Shown here: positions 22,549-33,592 of the stretch, piece by piece
How the letters are laid out: each line of letters begins with the position of its first letter
Position numbering within the stretch: the stretch's first letter is position 1
Source: Rhynchopus sp. YZ270_cl-10
Lineage: Eukaryota > Euglenozoa > Diplonemea > Diplonemida > Diplonemidae
Direction of reading: 5' to 3'
Assembly (NCBI GenBank): GCA_964035575.1
Contig: OZ037837.1
Span: 496,001-560,000 of the forward strand
DNA length: 64,000 nucleotides
Position numbers and translations under genes: made by a program
Notes under the pieces: generated by a model
What the model was told of the DNA's origin: nothing
Database searches by the model: none
What the model saw: only the letters and a program-made list of their open reading frames with translations

Positions 22549-22929
22549 AGAAACTTAACTCTGAGTTCATTAAAAAAAAAAATCTTATAAAATACCAAAA
22601 TTTTAATTAGTGAAATACCAATAAGCATGGATGTTAGCTTTAGGGGGGGGTCTTTCGCGGACGCTGCCATATATTGTTTGAAAGTTGACAGTGGAGGTTG
22701 CATAGGTTGCAACTACACTTCAACAAATTTTAAAAGTTTTTTTTTTAAAAACAACAACAACAACAACAACAACAACGCTCCTCCCAAAAGGAGCAAAAGT
22801 GAGAAAAAAAGGGGGGGTTTCAGGTTGGCAAGAAACAAAGAAGAAAAAAAAAAACTGGAGAAGTTCAGTCAGACGTGATAAAGAGATAAAAAGAGAAGTT
22901 GAAAATGATCCTTCTTTTTTTTTTGTCTC

Positions 22930-22963
22930 AAGGTGACCAAGCCTCTCGGGGCTTGGTCATCTT
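22930..22963 (+). repeat. Stem-loop family, best-paired copy
   Basis: AAGGTGACCAAGC and GCTTGGTCATCTT form a 13-bp stem with a single G-U pair around CTCTCGGG. CCAAGC/GCTTGG replaces CTAAGC/GCTTAG, a double compensatory change. Confidence 0.8.
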
Positions 22964-23039
22964 TTGACAAAAAACAAACTTGAACGAAACACTCGCCCCG
23001 CACATACACACAAAGAAAAGAGAAAAAAAAACAAGTTTA

Positions 23040-23077
23040 TAGGATGAACCTAAGCCTCTCTCATGCTTAGTCACCTA
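23040..23077 (+). repeat. Stem-loop family, copy
   Basis: TAGG-A-TGA-AC-CTAAGC, loop CTCTCTCAT, GCTTAG-TCA-CCTA. Every segment pairs apart from the bulged A and AC. Confidence 0.75.
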
Positions 23078-24673
23078 ACGCCTAAGGGGAAGAATGTGGA
23101 CCTCTGCATTTATCCTCACGGTTCACTCCTCTGGGCGCAATCCTCTGAATAGCACCCTTGCGAAGAAGGAACCAAGGGGGGAAAAAAACAGCTGCGCATT
23201 TTTCAAAGGGGGGGCGGGGAAGCCGCAGTTGCCACTGGTTCAATGATAACTTTGATGACACGGAAAAAGAAAAGTTTAAAAAAAATGGGGGGGGGGGAAA
23301 TCGTGAAGCAAAGTGAAGAGGTTTAAATTTTGCTAAACGCTTTCTTTGCCCCCCGCAGATACACACTGTGCAAGATGAATCAAGAGGAAAGAGCATTTTT
23401 GTCAATTAAATAAATAAAAAAACAAGCAAAAAAAAGATGGTTCGCGTTTTTTTGCTCGTCAAGACAACCCACTAAGCAGCTATAGGATCTCTTTCATAAG
23501 GATTTATGCGACTGGAAGACAAACACATAGTGACACACTGCAGAAGAGGAACGCTAAGTGATGATCGTCCATATCTGATAATCACACCATCCCAACAATT
23601 TTAACCAGAGATTTATATACCATAGTAGAACTGAGGCTGAACCTCAGTTTTGAAAAAAAAAAAAACTTTTGCAGATTTGGAGAAAAAGTTTTTTGCATTT
23701 TTTGGGGAACTGGGTTGCCGACCGCACCATGAAATCCCGTACCATACAGGCTGTACCCAAATTTTTTTTGCCTGCGGCGCCATTTTTCCTTTTTTGCTCC
23801 GCAAAAAAGGGTTCGTTGAGTGACCATGTGGTGTAAAAGGCTAGATTTTTACACCGTACCCCAATTTTTTTTCGCCTGCGGCGCCATATTATATTATTTT
23901 TCTTTGCTTCGCAAAAAAAATTGAGTCACGTCCTGATATGGGTGAAAAATTGCATCCGGGTGCCCTTTTGTGCACTCCTCCTGAAGGGGTGAAAGGTGCT
24001 GTGAATGCTACCTTGCGTGCTGGAGTCGGGCATAGTGCATGTGGGCTGGAGCCCTAGCCAGTGAAGCCCCCTGGGCTAGTACAATGATAATACTTCAATC
24101 TTAAGTCCGTTTCTTCAAAAAAGCCCCTCCATGCCTCCAGGCCCCTCAGGAATAACAGCCTCACTTTTTTTGCACTTTTGTGTACCGTTTTGGGCCGCTG
24201 TAATTGTGCTGTAATTGTGGTGTAATTGTGGTGTAATTGTGGCGTGATTGTGCTCAGTTTTGGTCAGTTCTGCTCAGTTCTGCGTAAGTGTGTGTAAGTG
24301 TACGTAAGTGTGCGTAAGTGTTGGTACTTGTGGGTACGTGTGTGTAAGTGTGCAAAAACGGATTTTTTTGTTTTCTGCATGTTTCTCCTGCTCTCTTATC
24401 TTAAATTTAGTGCCCAATAATGCTGAAGGTCGGCCAACAAGACTTTGATAACATTTCTCTTAATATTGCACTTTTTTTGGCGTGGCTGCATAACCGATTC
24501 CCCGCGTTTCTACCAGTTGTCATGCCGGTTAGGGGGGCATTCATGTGTTGAAAAAAAAATTGTTTTCGTTGGTGAATCTTTTAAACGCCGGCATTTGCAT
24601 TTCCGGAATCCGTCCGGCCAGTGATGGGGTCAATTTGCCGAAATGGACAAGTTCTCGTTGTTGGTCAATTCCG

Positions 24674-25162
24674 CAGTATACACAGTATACACAGTATACA
24701 CAGTATACACAGTATACACAGTATACACAGTATACACAGTATACACAGTATACACAGTATACACAGTATACACAGTATACACAGTATACACAGTATACAC
24801 AGTATACACAGTATACACAGTATACACAGTATACACAGTATACACAGTATACACAGTATACACAGTATACACAGTATACACAGTATACACAGTATACACA
24901 GTATACACAGTATACACAGTATACACAGTATACACAGTATACACAGTATACACAGTATACACAGTATACACAGTATACACAGTATACACAGTATACACAG
25001 TATACACAGTATACACAGTATACACAGTATACACAGTATACACAGTATACACAGTATACACAGTATACACAGTATACACAGTATACACAGTATACACAGT
25101 ATACACAGTATACACAGTATACACAGTATACACAGTATACACAGTATACACAGTATACACAG
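24674..25162. repeat. 9-bp satellite (CAGTATACA)n, about 54 copies
   Basis: A perfect tandem array whose unit contains the palindrome GTATAC. It is open in several frames only because the unit lacks stops. Followed by the spacer GGGGATTGGGAGT. Confidence 0.97.
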
Positions 25163-25175
25163 GGGATTGGGAGTC

Positions 25176-26136
25176 GTACAGTACAGTACAGTACAGTACA
25201 GTACAGTACAGTACAGTACAGTACAGTACAGTACAGTACAGTACAGTACAGTACAGTACAGTACAGTACAGTACAGTACAGTACAGTACAGTACAGTACA
25301 GTACAGTACAGTACAGTACAGTACAGTACAGTACAGTACAGTACAGTACAGTACAGTACAGTACAGTACAGTACAGTACAGTACAGTACAGTACAGTACA
25401 GTACAGTACAGTACAGTACAGTACAGTACAGTACAGTACAGTACAGTACAGTACAGTACAGTACAGTACAGTACAGTACAGTACAGTACAGTACAGTACA
25501 GTACAGTACAGTACAGTACAGTACAGTACAGTACAGTACAGTACAGTACAGTACAGTACAGTACAGTACAGTACAGTACAGTACAGTACAGTACAGTACA
25601 GTACAGTACAGTACAGTACAGTACAGTACAGTACAGTACAGTACAGTACAGTACAGTACAGTACAGTACAGTACAGTACAGTACAGTACAGTACAGTACA
25701 GTACAGTACAGTACAGTACAGTACAGTACAGTACAGTACAGTACAGTACAGTACAGTACAGTACAGTACAGTACAGTACAGTACAGTACAGTACAGTACA
25801 GTACAGTACAGTACAGTACAGTACAGTACAGTACAGTACAGTACAGTACAGTACAGTACAGTACAGTACAGTACAGTACAGTACAGTACAGTACAGTACA
25901 GTACAGTACAGTACAGTACAGTACAGTACAGTACAGTACAGTACAGTACAGTACAGTACAGTACAGTACAGTACAGTACAGTACAGTACAGTACAGTACA
26001 GTACAGTACAGTACAGTACAGTACAGTACAGTACAGTACAGTACAGTACAGTACAGTACAGTACAGTACAGTACAGTACAGTACAGTACAGTACAGTACA
26101 GTACAGTACAGTACAGTACAGTACAGTACAGTACAG
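25176..26136. repeat. 5-bp satellite (CAGTA)n, about 192 copies
   Basis: A perfect array of about 960 bp joined to the 9-bp array by a 13-bp spacer. Its unit equals the first five bases of the neighbouring 9-bp unit. Confidence 0.97.
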
Positions 26137-26397
26137 AGGTCACTTACATGTGGTGGCATGCTTCCCTGTAGGGTGGTGTACCATTTTTTTCCCCAGCGTA
26201 ATTTCGGTGTAATTGTGTGTAATTGTGGTGTAATTGTGGTTAGTTGTGGTTAGTTGTGTGTACTTGTGCTGAAACTGTACTGGAATTGTGCCTAATATAG
26301 GCACAGCTCAGGTGAGTATGGTGCTAGCTGTGCCCAGTAGTGTCATAGGCAAAACGGTACATTTTGGTAAGGAAAAAAATCGTATATAAATCCCTGA
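26137..26397. other. Satellite right flank
   Basis: Degenerate GTAATTGTG/GTTAGTTGTG repeats mirror those left of the satellite. ACGGTACATTTTGG near 26353 is inverted relative to GTACCGTTTTGG at 24182. Confidence 0.6.
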
Positions 26398-26451
26398 TTT
26401 TAACCATACATGTTGGTACGTACGTAAAACGCGCAAAAATAATCAAAAAAC

Positions 26452-27804
26452 TATACATAGCGCTCCAATTAGAGTGTTAGGGTATAATTAGAGTCTGGGA
26501 TTTTGGGTCAAGTCAGTTAGAGTCCAGTTAGAGTATAATTAGAGTCGCTTTTCTTCAATTAGACTATAATTAGAGCGCAGTTAGAGCATAATTAGACTCT
26601 AACTACACTCTAATTATAGTCTAATTAGAGTAAAACAACAGGCTTCTTGTAGGTGCAAACGCCTTAAGGAACTGGTTCCCCTAAGGTTCCTCTGTAGGAC
26701 CCAGGTGTCCAGGTGCCCACATAGCTGAGAATAAGACTTGGGGACCCGGGACCCGGTTATTCTCAGCCGGACTGGGACACAACTATGTGAAGGCGCTGTG
26801 GGTCCGCCTGAAAGCGGGTCGGGGACCCGGTCGCGGGAGGGTGGGGGCCTAGTCCAAGTCCTACTGTACCTAGTACCCGGGACTCGGGACCCGGCTTATT
26901 CTCAGCTATGGGTACCCGGACCCGCAGTGGCACATGCCCTCAAGTGTGAGTGACCCACACATGAGGGAATGCGACACCGCAAAAACTCTTCGTGCACCTT
27001 CGGGTGCAATGCCGCAGACAGGCCAAACAGCGTTGGACTCAGAGGAATTCCTGCTGTGCAGGTAACAAACATGAGAACCAACTCCCAGTAACAAGGGGCG
27101 CCTTTTGGCGGGCGTTATTGAGGATGTTTGGGGTGCAAAGTTTTCCACAATTTTGATGCGCGGGTACAGAAGTGTTGTCTTGTTCTTTCATCTCTAGGAA
27201 TGTAAATGTCAATCGAGTTTAACTACCACTAAGGGGTCGAAGGGGATAATCCCAGTATCAAAGGTTGTGTCGACGGGAAATCTATGAGTATACGTTCATT
27301 TCATCCGCAGAAATAACTACTTATGAACCCAGGAGAGATCCAAGCCTCGCGCTAAACCACCACCCGCGATTGACTTAGATGTTATAACAAAGAGAATTCA
27401 TAACAAACAACACCCTACCCCATGCACACTAAAGTGCCATGCTTCAAGTGATCATGCCCTGGGCCAAAATTCCTGTGCTAAAAAGGCAACAAGACCAGTG
27501 TGAATTGTGCACTGGTTTTCTGGGGGAACAAACAATATTTTCTTGTATCTAGTCCTCTGCAAGCAGAAAACAGACGTTCTGGATTACAAAATCGAATTTC
27601 TTGCACTGGCTATGCTCCCTGGGTTTATGGCTATAGCATTGGTTGATGTGCCCCTCTTATTGACCCTATTATAAGACTCTAATTAGAGTCTAATTAGAGT
27701 CCAGTTAGAGTATTAGAGTTCAGTTAGAGTTTTAAAGACTCTAATTATACTCTAACTGCCGACTCTAATTATCTAGTTGGAGTCTAATTAGAGCGCTATG
27801 TATA
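26452..27804. mobile_element. Nested TIR element with AATTAGAGT-rich ends
   Basis: Ends are ATACATAGCGCTC inverted, followed on both sides by 130-180 bp of degenerate TCTAATTAGAGT repeats. The interior has no clear gene. It contains a further palindrome (26719-26909), with TAGCTGAGAATAAG facing CTTATTCTCAGCTA around GGGACCCGG repeats. Confidence 0.75.
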
Positions 27805-27898
27805 AAAAACGCGCAAAATAATAAAAAAATGTTTTTCATAAAAATGTCACAAAGACGTAACAAAAGCGCGCAAAACGTCTTTGTGACGTTTTTTATTA

Positions 27899-28730
27899 CA
27901 GGGGGGGGGGGCCGAATATAAGGGGCAGGCCAAATACAAAGGGCATGCCAAATACAAGGGGCACCTAGGGTTTGGGAAATTTTCGCGGGGTGCCCGCTAA
28001 ATATAAGGGGCACCCCCTTTTGCTGTTCTGGGAACCCATTTTTGACTCTGCCCGCCAGTGTCAATCGTCAGTTGGGAAGAAAGTAGGTGCAAAATTTGAG
28101 TGTTACTTCAAAAAAACCCGCCTGCGGCGGGCGATTTCCTTACCCACTCGCTGCACTTGCTATTTTCGTTTCATACGATACGAAGAGGGGAGTTCAAGAG
28201 AATAGACCTATCTGCTTTAGTGAGGAGATGTAGTGGCCTGGGGCTGGGGCTTTTGGTAAATTCACAGATAGTGGCAGATGCTTGTCTTTTACCAGTAGGT
28301 GTACAAAGGCACACTCTTTCGGTTGCAAATGGAATGTGCGTACTGAGCAGCTTCACTGCCTACACGTAGTTCGCGGATGGCTTCGCGGGGATCACTAACA
28401 CCCGTACAACTGTCTGGTGCCCGTATGAACTGGCTTTTCAGGTCAAACATGGCCTGAAAATGTGTACAAACCGAGTGAAAACGGGTAAAGCTGTGTGTTA
28501 GGGCCAAAAATGGGGGAAAATTTAAACACCTAAAAATTGGTCCATTTTTTCGAAATGACCCCACCACTTGCCGGACGGATTTCGGAAACGCCGAAAAACG
28601 AGGGTTCCGGCCTCGAGTCCTTACCCGCCTCCTGAAAAAGCCACCCCGAGGGAGAGGGGATTTTGGCCCATTTTTACCGATTTGGCACGCCAAATATAAG
28701 GGGCGCCCCTTGTATTCGGCCCGCCCCCTG
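27899..28730. mobile_element. CAGGGGG-ended TIR element flanked by TA
   Basis: Inverted ends CAGGGGG...GGGCCGAATAYAAGGGGC, flanked by TA on each side. The family resembles the 331-bp element at 58242. The interior includes a short segment (28300-28350) also found near 44000; no gene recognised. Confidence 0.65.
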
Positions 28731-29391
28731 TAAAAATATTTTTTTATTATTTTGCGCGTTTTTTGATTATTTTTGCGCGTTTTACGTACGTACCAACATG
28801 TATGTTTAACAAAGGAAGAAAAAAAAAAAAAACTCACAAACCTAGGTTCTGGTCTGTTCGTTCTAAATTTTTGAATATAAAATTGGTGTAAAAATTGAAA
28901 AAAAAAAAAAAAATTGACGCTTGACCTCTGACAAGACATGTCTGCACACATAAGTTCTTTTATCATTTTCATTTCTGTGCGCACAGTACATGCCTTTCAA
29001 ATCGTGATAAGCTGATGTTAATCCTCTACCTGCTTGGGTCATCGTGCACAGACACATGATGGTTATATTCCGAATGCGAGGGATAACACACACCTGTTTG
29101 TTTTACACACACACACATTGTATAACGCTCTCAAAAAGGGGCTTAAAAAGTTTGTTTTGTATTGTTTTTTTTTAAAGGGGGCATTTGAAATGCAAAGCTC
29201 AACAATAACGATACTGCCCTTTGCAATCCATTCCGTGGTTTACATAAAAATATAAAAAGGGGGGGAGCCCTCACGAATCGTGGAGCTCATCCTCTGGGTA
29301 CAGTAGTGCAACCAAGGGTTCCAAAATAAGAGGAGTTTGAATAAAACGCAGCTCGGTCGTTGCTGATGCAAAAGGGTTGGGACGTGGAAAG

Positions 29392-29428
29392 AAGATGGTT
29401 CTAAAAGCCTCTCACACTTAGCCATCTT
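29392..29428 (+). repeat. Stem-loop family, copy with altered outer stem
   Basis: AAGATGG pairs with CCATCTT, replacing AAGATGA/TCATCTT at both partners of one pair. The loop region AGCCTCTCACAC keeps the family core. Confidence 0.7.
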
Positions 29429-29483
29429 GGTCACAAATCGTTGTTGCATAACATCACAAAAAAAATATGAAGAAAAAGTGGAG

Positions 29484-29545
29484 ATTGCACAAAAACTGCG
29501 GCAACACAACCGAGGCAACTACACTACTCCAATTTATCAAAAAAA
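29484..29545 (-). repeat. Dispersed repeat family B, inverted copy
   Basis: Reverse complement of the 7497 and 9604 copies. Confidence 0.75.
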
Positions 29546-30049
29546 AAAATCAAGATAATCGCAATGCGTCGAGAGTGATGGGGGGTTTGAAAATGTTTTT
29601 TTGTTTGTTTTGAAAGTGCTGTGTGCTCTGTTTAATTTTGCTTGAAAGTTTTGTAGACGTGAGGCGGCAAATACGTCGGGAGTGATGGGAGTTTGAATGA
29701 AAGTTGTTGTTTTTGCTTTTGTGCTCTTTTTGTTTGGTGGTCTTTAAAAATGTACTATTTGCTTTTTTTGTTTTTTTGTTTTCGTAACGCCTACCTCTTT
29801 AACCTTTTGTTTGCTTGATTGAGCTTACCGAATCGCTCAACTGCGATGGGAAAAATCGTGCGTGTTTTGATCTCGTCACTGAAATTCTTTCAGATGAAAT
29901 TTCGAGATCTGAACCGCTACGATAATTTGAGAAATCCAGAAAGCTTCAGAGATAATGAAATCCCCAGGGTGGGCGCGAAAACATAATCATATAAGGTAAT
30001 GAAGCTGGTTATCCATGAAATGTTTGAATCTAGAGAACCTTGACACATC

Positions 30050-31350
30050 GAACAGCGTGTCCCGCCGGCCCTAATCCGTATGAGCGCAGTTGGGGGGGGG
30101 ACCTCCGTGAGAATGTCCTGCAGAGGACTCTTCACTGCTCCGGAGCAGGAAGACGTCCGACAGTACATAGCGAACCTGGAGCCGTGAAGAGATGGATTTC
30201 GATAGCCACGTGACCAATATAAACTTGCGGCACTTCAAGGAACTACTGTGGTCATGGCAAACTCAGCCAGGGCCGCAATCCTGTTCAAGGGTTCGTACCT
30301 GCCAGCGTCTGCGAACCTCTCAAGACGTGATATAGACAGAGAGTTGTTCGTTTTCTATGAGACCTGTCCAAAGGCAAGTAAATACGACGCATGCGACAGC
30401 TCACCGTAGTCCTTTCACGTATTGGCGAGCCTCTTTCCAAAGAAGCAGCCACAACCCTGCGCCTCTTCGCCATACCGTTTATCCAAGATCGCAGACAATG
30501 CCTATCTAAACCCTCTGGCGATACATTGCCCTTGCACGTCGTAGATGTGGTCGATCCGCAAACTTGAAGTGACGCATCTCGGGGAGGAGCGCAAGCCTAC
30601 CGTCAGTAAGCAGCTAGTACACATAGCCTCGATGCAGCGCACTTCCTGGTAGATCGTGATAAGGACGGCCCGCTCAGTGGTGGCAGCGATGTACAGCACA
30701 AATCCCTACAACCGACTGCCACACATTCCCAAGCTACGGCGGAAAAAGTGCCTGTCTCTTATCCATGCACCCTAGATGAACGCGCCATCTCTACAGCAGC
30801 AGCAGCGTCCTACACCTTCAGCGACATGTAGAATCGTGCACACGGATCCGCTTCTCTTTGAGACGCTCCGCGCTGAAGACACCCGCAGGGCAGCCAATCG
30901 TAGCGAAAACTGCGGTGTGCACCTTCAGCTCCTCGCGATGACGACCAGCCGTAAACGAGGATGGACAACGCGGTGTACATCGTCACCATGAATACGCCCA
31001 GTGTGAACTACCTCTACGGGGCCAAACGGAGGTCTCCATCCAGACAGTCTGGCGCCCATCCAGCAGGTCAGCTAGTCAGTGTAGGCCAGGTGAAGAGGAA
31101 GACTTCTCCATGGAAGCAAGCGTAGTCGACAAAGTATATCACGCGCGTTCACTAGCTAGGTCAGCCGAGGAATGGGAGGATCCACGCGAAGACCACTCCG
31201 AAGTGCGGGAGGGAATGTGCGGTACCGTGATGGCAGATAAGGAGAGGGCAGACACCACGAAATTACCCGGGAAGGATGTGCCCGTCAACGAAGGCAACGC
31301 AGGCGTATCTGCACCACGAGAGTGCAGCGAAGAGAAACGTGAACCATGAT
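30050..31350. other. GC-richer, coding-like but unidentified stretch
   Basis: Base composition changes sharply from the AT-rich surroundings to gene-like. All six frames have frequent stops; the longest pieces are 60-85 codons (for example 30502-30699 minus and 31110-31349 plus). It may be a decayed gene or element, but no motif could be named. Confidence 0.4.
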
Positions 31351-31782
31351 ACCGTAGAGAGTTACTCAGGTGTGGGTGGGCGGGAGAAATTTTTAAATGT
31401 CATGGTCACGTTTTGCATAACATTGTAATCATATCACATGATTTGTGAGTCGGTTGCAGAAATCATCTCTCATGATTTCTGAATCGGTTGCAGAGTTGGC
31501 TAGCCGAAAACAAAAAGGCTGATATTTGGTTACACAAAATATAATCCTTCTTTTTTTTTGTTTTTTTTTGAAAATTTTCCACTATGCGTCGAGAGTGATG
31601 GGAGGTGTCACACAATCGGTATCACACAGCATTCTGCTGTGCCAAATTGCGAGGTGTCGTCTGAGGGATCATAATCCCCATCCGGAGTTCGTAATTTTGG
31701 CACATCACTACGTGTTGTTCGAGCATGAGCGTGGTGTAATGGTGTGATGCATAAATATTTGGCAAGTCTAAATCCTCCAATT

Positions 31783-31950
31783 TTATTTTTCCTTCCTTCA
31801 AAACTACACACACAACGCTTTTTTGGTTTTTGGGAGACACACAAGGTGCCAGGTTCTATGGTAAGCACGGAACCACCCTGCACCTGTTTGTCATATTGTT
31901 TCCCGTGCAATACATGGAGAAACGTTTCGCACTCGAAACAAGGGCCTTTG
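31783..31950. repeat. Dispersed repeat family A, copy 2
   Basis: About 165 bp, highly similar to 581-750. It lacks the right-hand extension. Confidence 0.75.
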
Positions 31951-32267
31951 ACTGCACCAATGGACTGAAACCTTGCCCCGTGGAGGAGGATGTGGGCAGA
32001 TGCAAGAAAAAAAAATGGGGCACCGGATCTGATTTGCAACAAAATGTACTGTGGTTGATTATTTGGTGGTGATAGGGGATGTCTCCACTCAAATTTATGA
32101 TAAGGAACTTGGGAGGGGTGGAGGGGTGGGATGTGAAGTGGGGGATGAAATGAATAGGGTAAGAAATCAAAAAAATGGATCACGATACCCATCTGTATGT
32201 TGGTGGCGAAAGAAAAAAGGAAGTTTTCACAAAAAAACAAAAAAAAAGAGAGAAAAAATTTTAGAAT

Positions 32268-32303
32268 GATTATGAACCTAAGTTTCTCTCTACTTAGTCA
32301 TCA
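32268..32303 (+). repeat. Stem-loop family, copy
   Basis: ATGA-AC-CTAAGT, loop TTCTCTCT, ACTTAG-TCAT. CTAAGT/ACTTAG replaces CTAAGC/GCTTAG, another paired change. Confidence 0.7.
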
Positions 32304-32581
32304 CAAAATATAAAATTCCCTACATAACACGAGCTTTGTTGTTACTCTACGCTATAATGACAAAGGAGCCGCCAACAGAAGCGCTGCGAACAGCGTCCCC
32401 GACACCTGCCCCGGAGACGATGGTACCACAGATACCGTCGCCTCCGCCATCATGTAGCACCTTGAGCGCGTTTCTCTTGAGAGTTGTAAACACCTACAAT
32501 AATAGTATTCCTTGCCGGGGTAGGGGATGGGAGCTTAGTACAATTGTGGGAGGGACACTCACAAAGTAAAATAATAAAAAA

Positions 32582-32640
32582 AAGAGAAGTTGAAAAGTGC
32601 AAAACGCCTCACCGTTCATCGGCGGACGCAAAGCACTGGA
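32582..32640 (+). repeat. Second hairpin motif, copy 3
   Basis: AGAGAAGTTGAAA, AAGTGC, ACGCCTCACCGTTCATCGGC and GGACGCAAAGCACT. The outer AGTGC/GCACT pairs. Confidence 0.7.
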
Positions 32641-33166
32641 AATAAAAATATGTGAAGTAAGAAGTGCGCGAAGGTGTCTCTGCAGACAGCAGGCACACAA
32701 CATAGTAAAAAAGGATTTAAAAAAAACCGTAGCAATCCCAAAAAAAAAAAAAGTTGGTAAAATTTTGTGCGTAAAGTGTGGAATAAATATTCTGTGTTGA
32801 CATTTTTATTACTGCAATACGCTCCCCACTGACTACCTTGGCCAGAGCAAACCTCTTTGAGGCCAAAAAAAAAATCTTTCTTTTTTTGCCACTCCGCAAC
32901 ACCACAATATTTTTCTTTCCCCCACTACAGTACGTTACAAATTGGGGTGGCATCACAAAAAAAAAAGGGAGGGATGGGGGGGGGACAAAATCGAATCTTA
33001 ATTTGGCAAGAGCTAAAAAATATGCAAAAAAAAGAGAGATATTTTTTTCGTAAGATGGCATGGCGGCGCCTCTCGCCAGCCTTTTTTTATCACTGTAGGG
33101 CAAGTCTTTTTAACTTCTTTTACATTTTTCAAACCAAAAAACATCCCATTCCCTACCCTTCTTCTC

Positions 33167-33592
33167 TCACCTCACTGATAGGATGCGGTATATCACTGTC
33201 AACGTCCCGGATACTTCTGAACGATCTTTATGGCTTGCATCTCCAAGCACCGCACTAACGCTGGTAATGGGAGGTCCGTTGACCTCAGCTTTTTGGAGCA
33301 TTTCTTCGCTCAAGATGTCGACACGACCGAGAAACGCTTTTTTTCCAAGCGTTTTCTTGCCAAAAATGCTGATCCGGACACAGTCGGGGACGGGGACAAC
33401 AAAACTGAATTTTTCATTGAATACCGGCGCAGAAAGGTTGCCTTGCACTGTTTTTGTGGTCTTTTTTTGTGGATTTGGGTGATCGTTCCCTATGAGGTGC
33501 GTTTTGCGGTCCACCTTCCGCAATTTTACCTCACAAAACGGTGAGCTCGAGCCCTTCCCTTCAATTAACCCCGCTGCGCTTACTACCTGCAC
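33167..33592 (-). CDS. C2 domain, probably the C-terminus of the adjacent calpain-like gene
   Basis: A C2 fold of about 135 residues. In this frame the domain begins ELRVEVQVVSAAGLI, a typical first strand, and runs through FNEKFSFVVP and KKAFLGRVDI to GTLTVIYRIL. C2 domains bind membranes or proteins, often with Ca2+; several Asp ligands are not evident, so Ca2+ binding is doubtful. There is no ATG in this frame near the start, and the frame overlaps the end of the calpain-like ORF by ten bases in a different phase. A single frameshift (real, or an error in a GGAGGAGTGGGA run) or an unseen intron would link the two. Confidence 0.65.
   Translation of the reverse strand: MQVVSAAGLIEGKGSSSPFCEVKLRKVDRKTHLIGNDHPNPQKKTTKTVQGNLSAPVFNEKFSFVVPVPDCVRISIFGKKTLGKKAFLGRVDILSEEMLQKAEVNGPPITSVSAVLGDASHKDRSEVSGTLTVIYRILSVR

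Larger units (their letters stand above)
20811..22673. mobile_element. Composite TIR element enclosing two further elements
   Basis: Terminal inverted repeats of about 130-140 bp (left 20811-20950, right 22541-22673) begin ATATGG and run through AGCGTCCGCGAAAGACCCCC. Each terminal repeat ends in a perfect 12-bp hairpin (AATGAACTCAGA/TCTGAGTTCATT). Inside are a second TIR element (20955-21721) and a copy of the 11.2-12.0 kb sequence (21725-22548). No intact transposase was seen, so this is non-autonomous. Confidence 0.8.
22674..24673. other. Intergenic region with stem-loops, leading into a satellite
   Basis: Holds stem-loop copies (22930, 23040) and two GCCTGCGGCGCCAT repeats (23768, 23872). 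Degenerate GTAATTGTGGTGT tandems at 24198-24250 resemble 26190-26250 beyond the satellite. The CCGAAATGGACAAGTTCT leader lies at 24600-24665. No gene recognised. Confidence 0.55.
26398..28808. mobile_element. Composite TIR element with two nested insertions
   Basis: The left end (26398-26451) and right end (28750-28808) are inverted copies of about 55 bp (CATACATGTTGGTACGTACG...). The left repeat is split by an insertion (26452-27804) and resumes as AAAAAACGCGCAAAATAAT at 27805. The duplicated AAAAAAC at the split suggests a 7-8 bp target duplication. A CAGGGGG-ended element (27899-28730) fills the rest. No transposase recognised. Confidence 0.75.
28809..30049. other. AT-rich intergenic DNA with repeats B and C
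   Basis: Holds inverted repeat C (29275-29325) and repeat B (29484-29545) copies and a stem-loop (29392). Nothing else recognised. Confidence 0.55.
31351..33166. other. Intergenic region with repeats A, stem-loop and second hairpin
   Basis: Contains a repeat A copy (31783), a stem-loop (32268) and the second hairpin motif (32582). A minus-strand ORF at 31608-32240 mostly spans repeat A and is not accepted. Confidence 0.5.

Noticed and set aside
24545-26253. Long repetitive ORFs through the 25-kb satellites (both strands)
   Set aside because: Created by stop-free 9-bp and 5-bp units; every frame is open and there is no unique protein sequence.
31608-32240. Minus-strand ORF of 210 codons
   Set aside because: Largely repeat family A read backwards; the similarity to the 40.5-41.1 kb ORF comes from that repeat.
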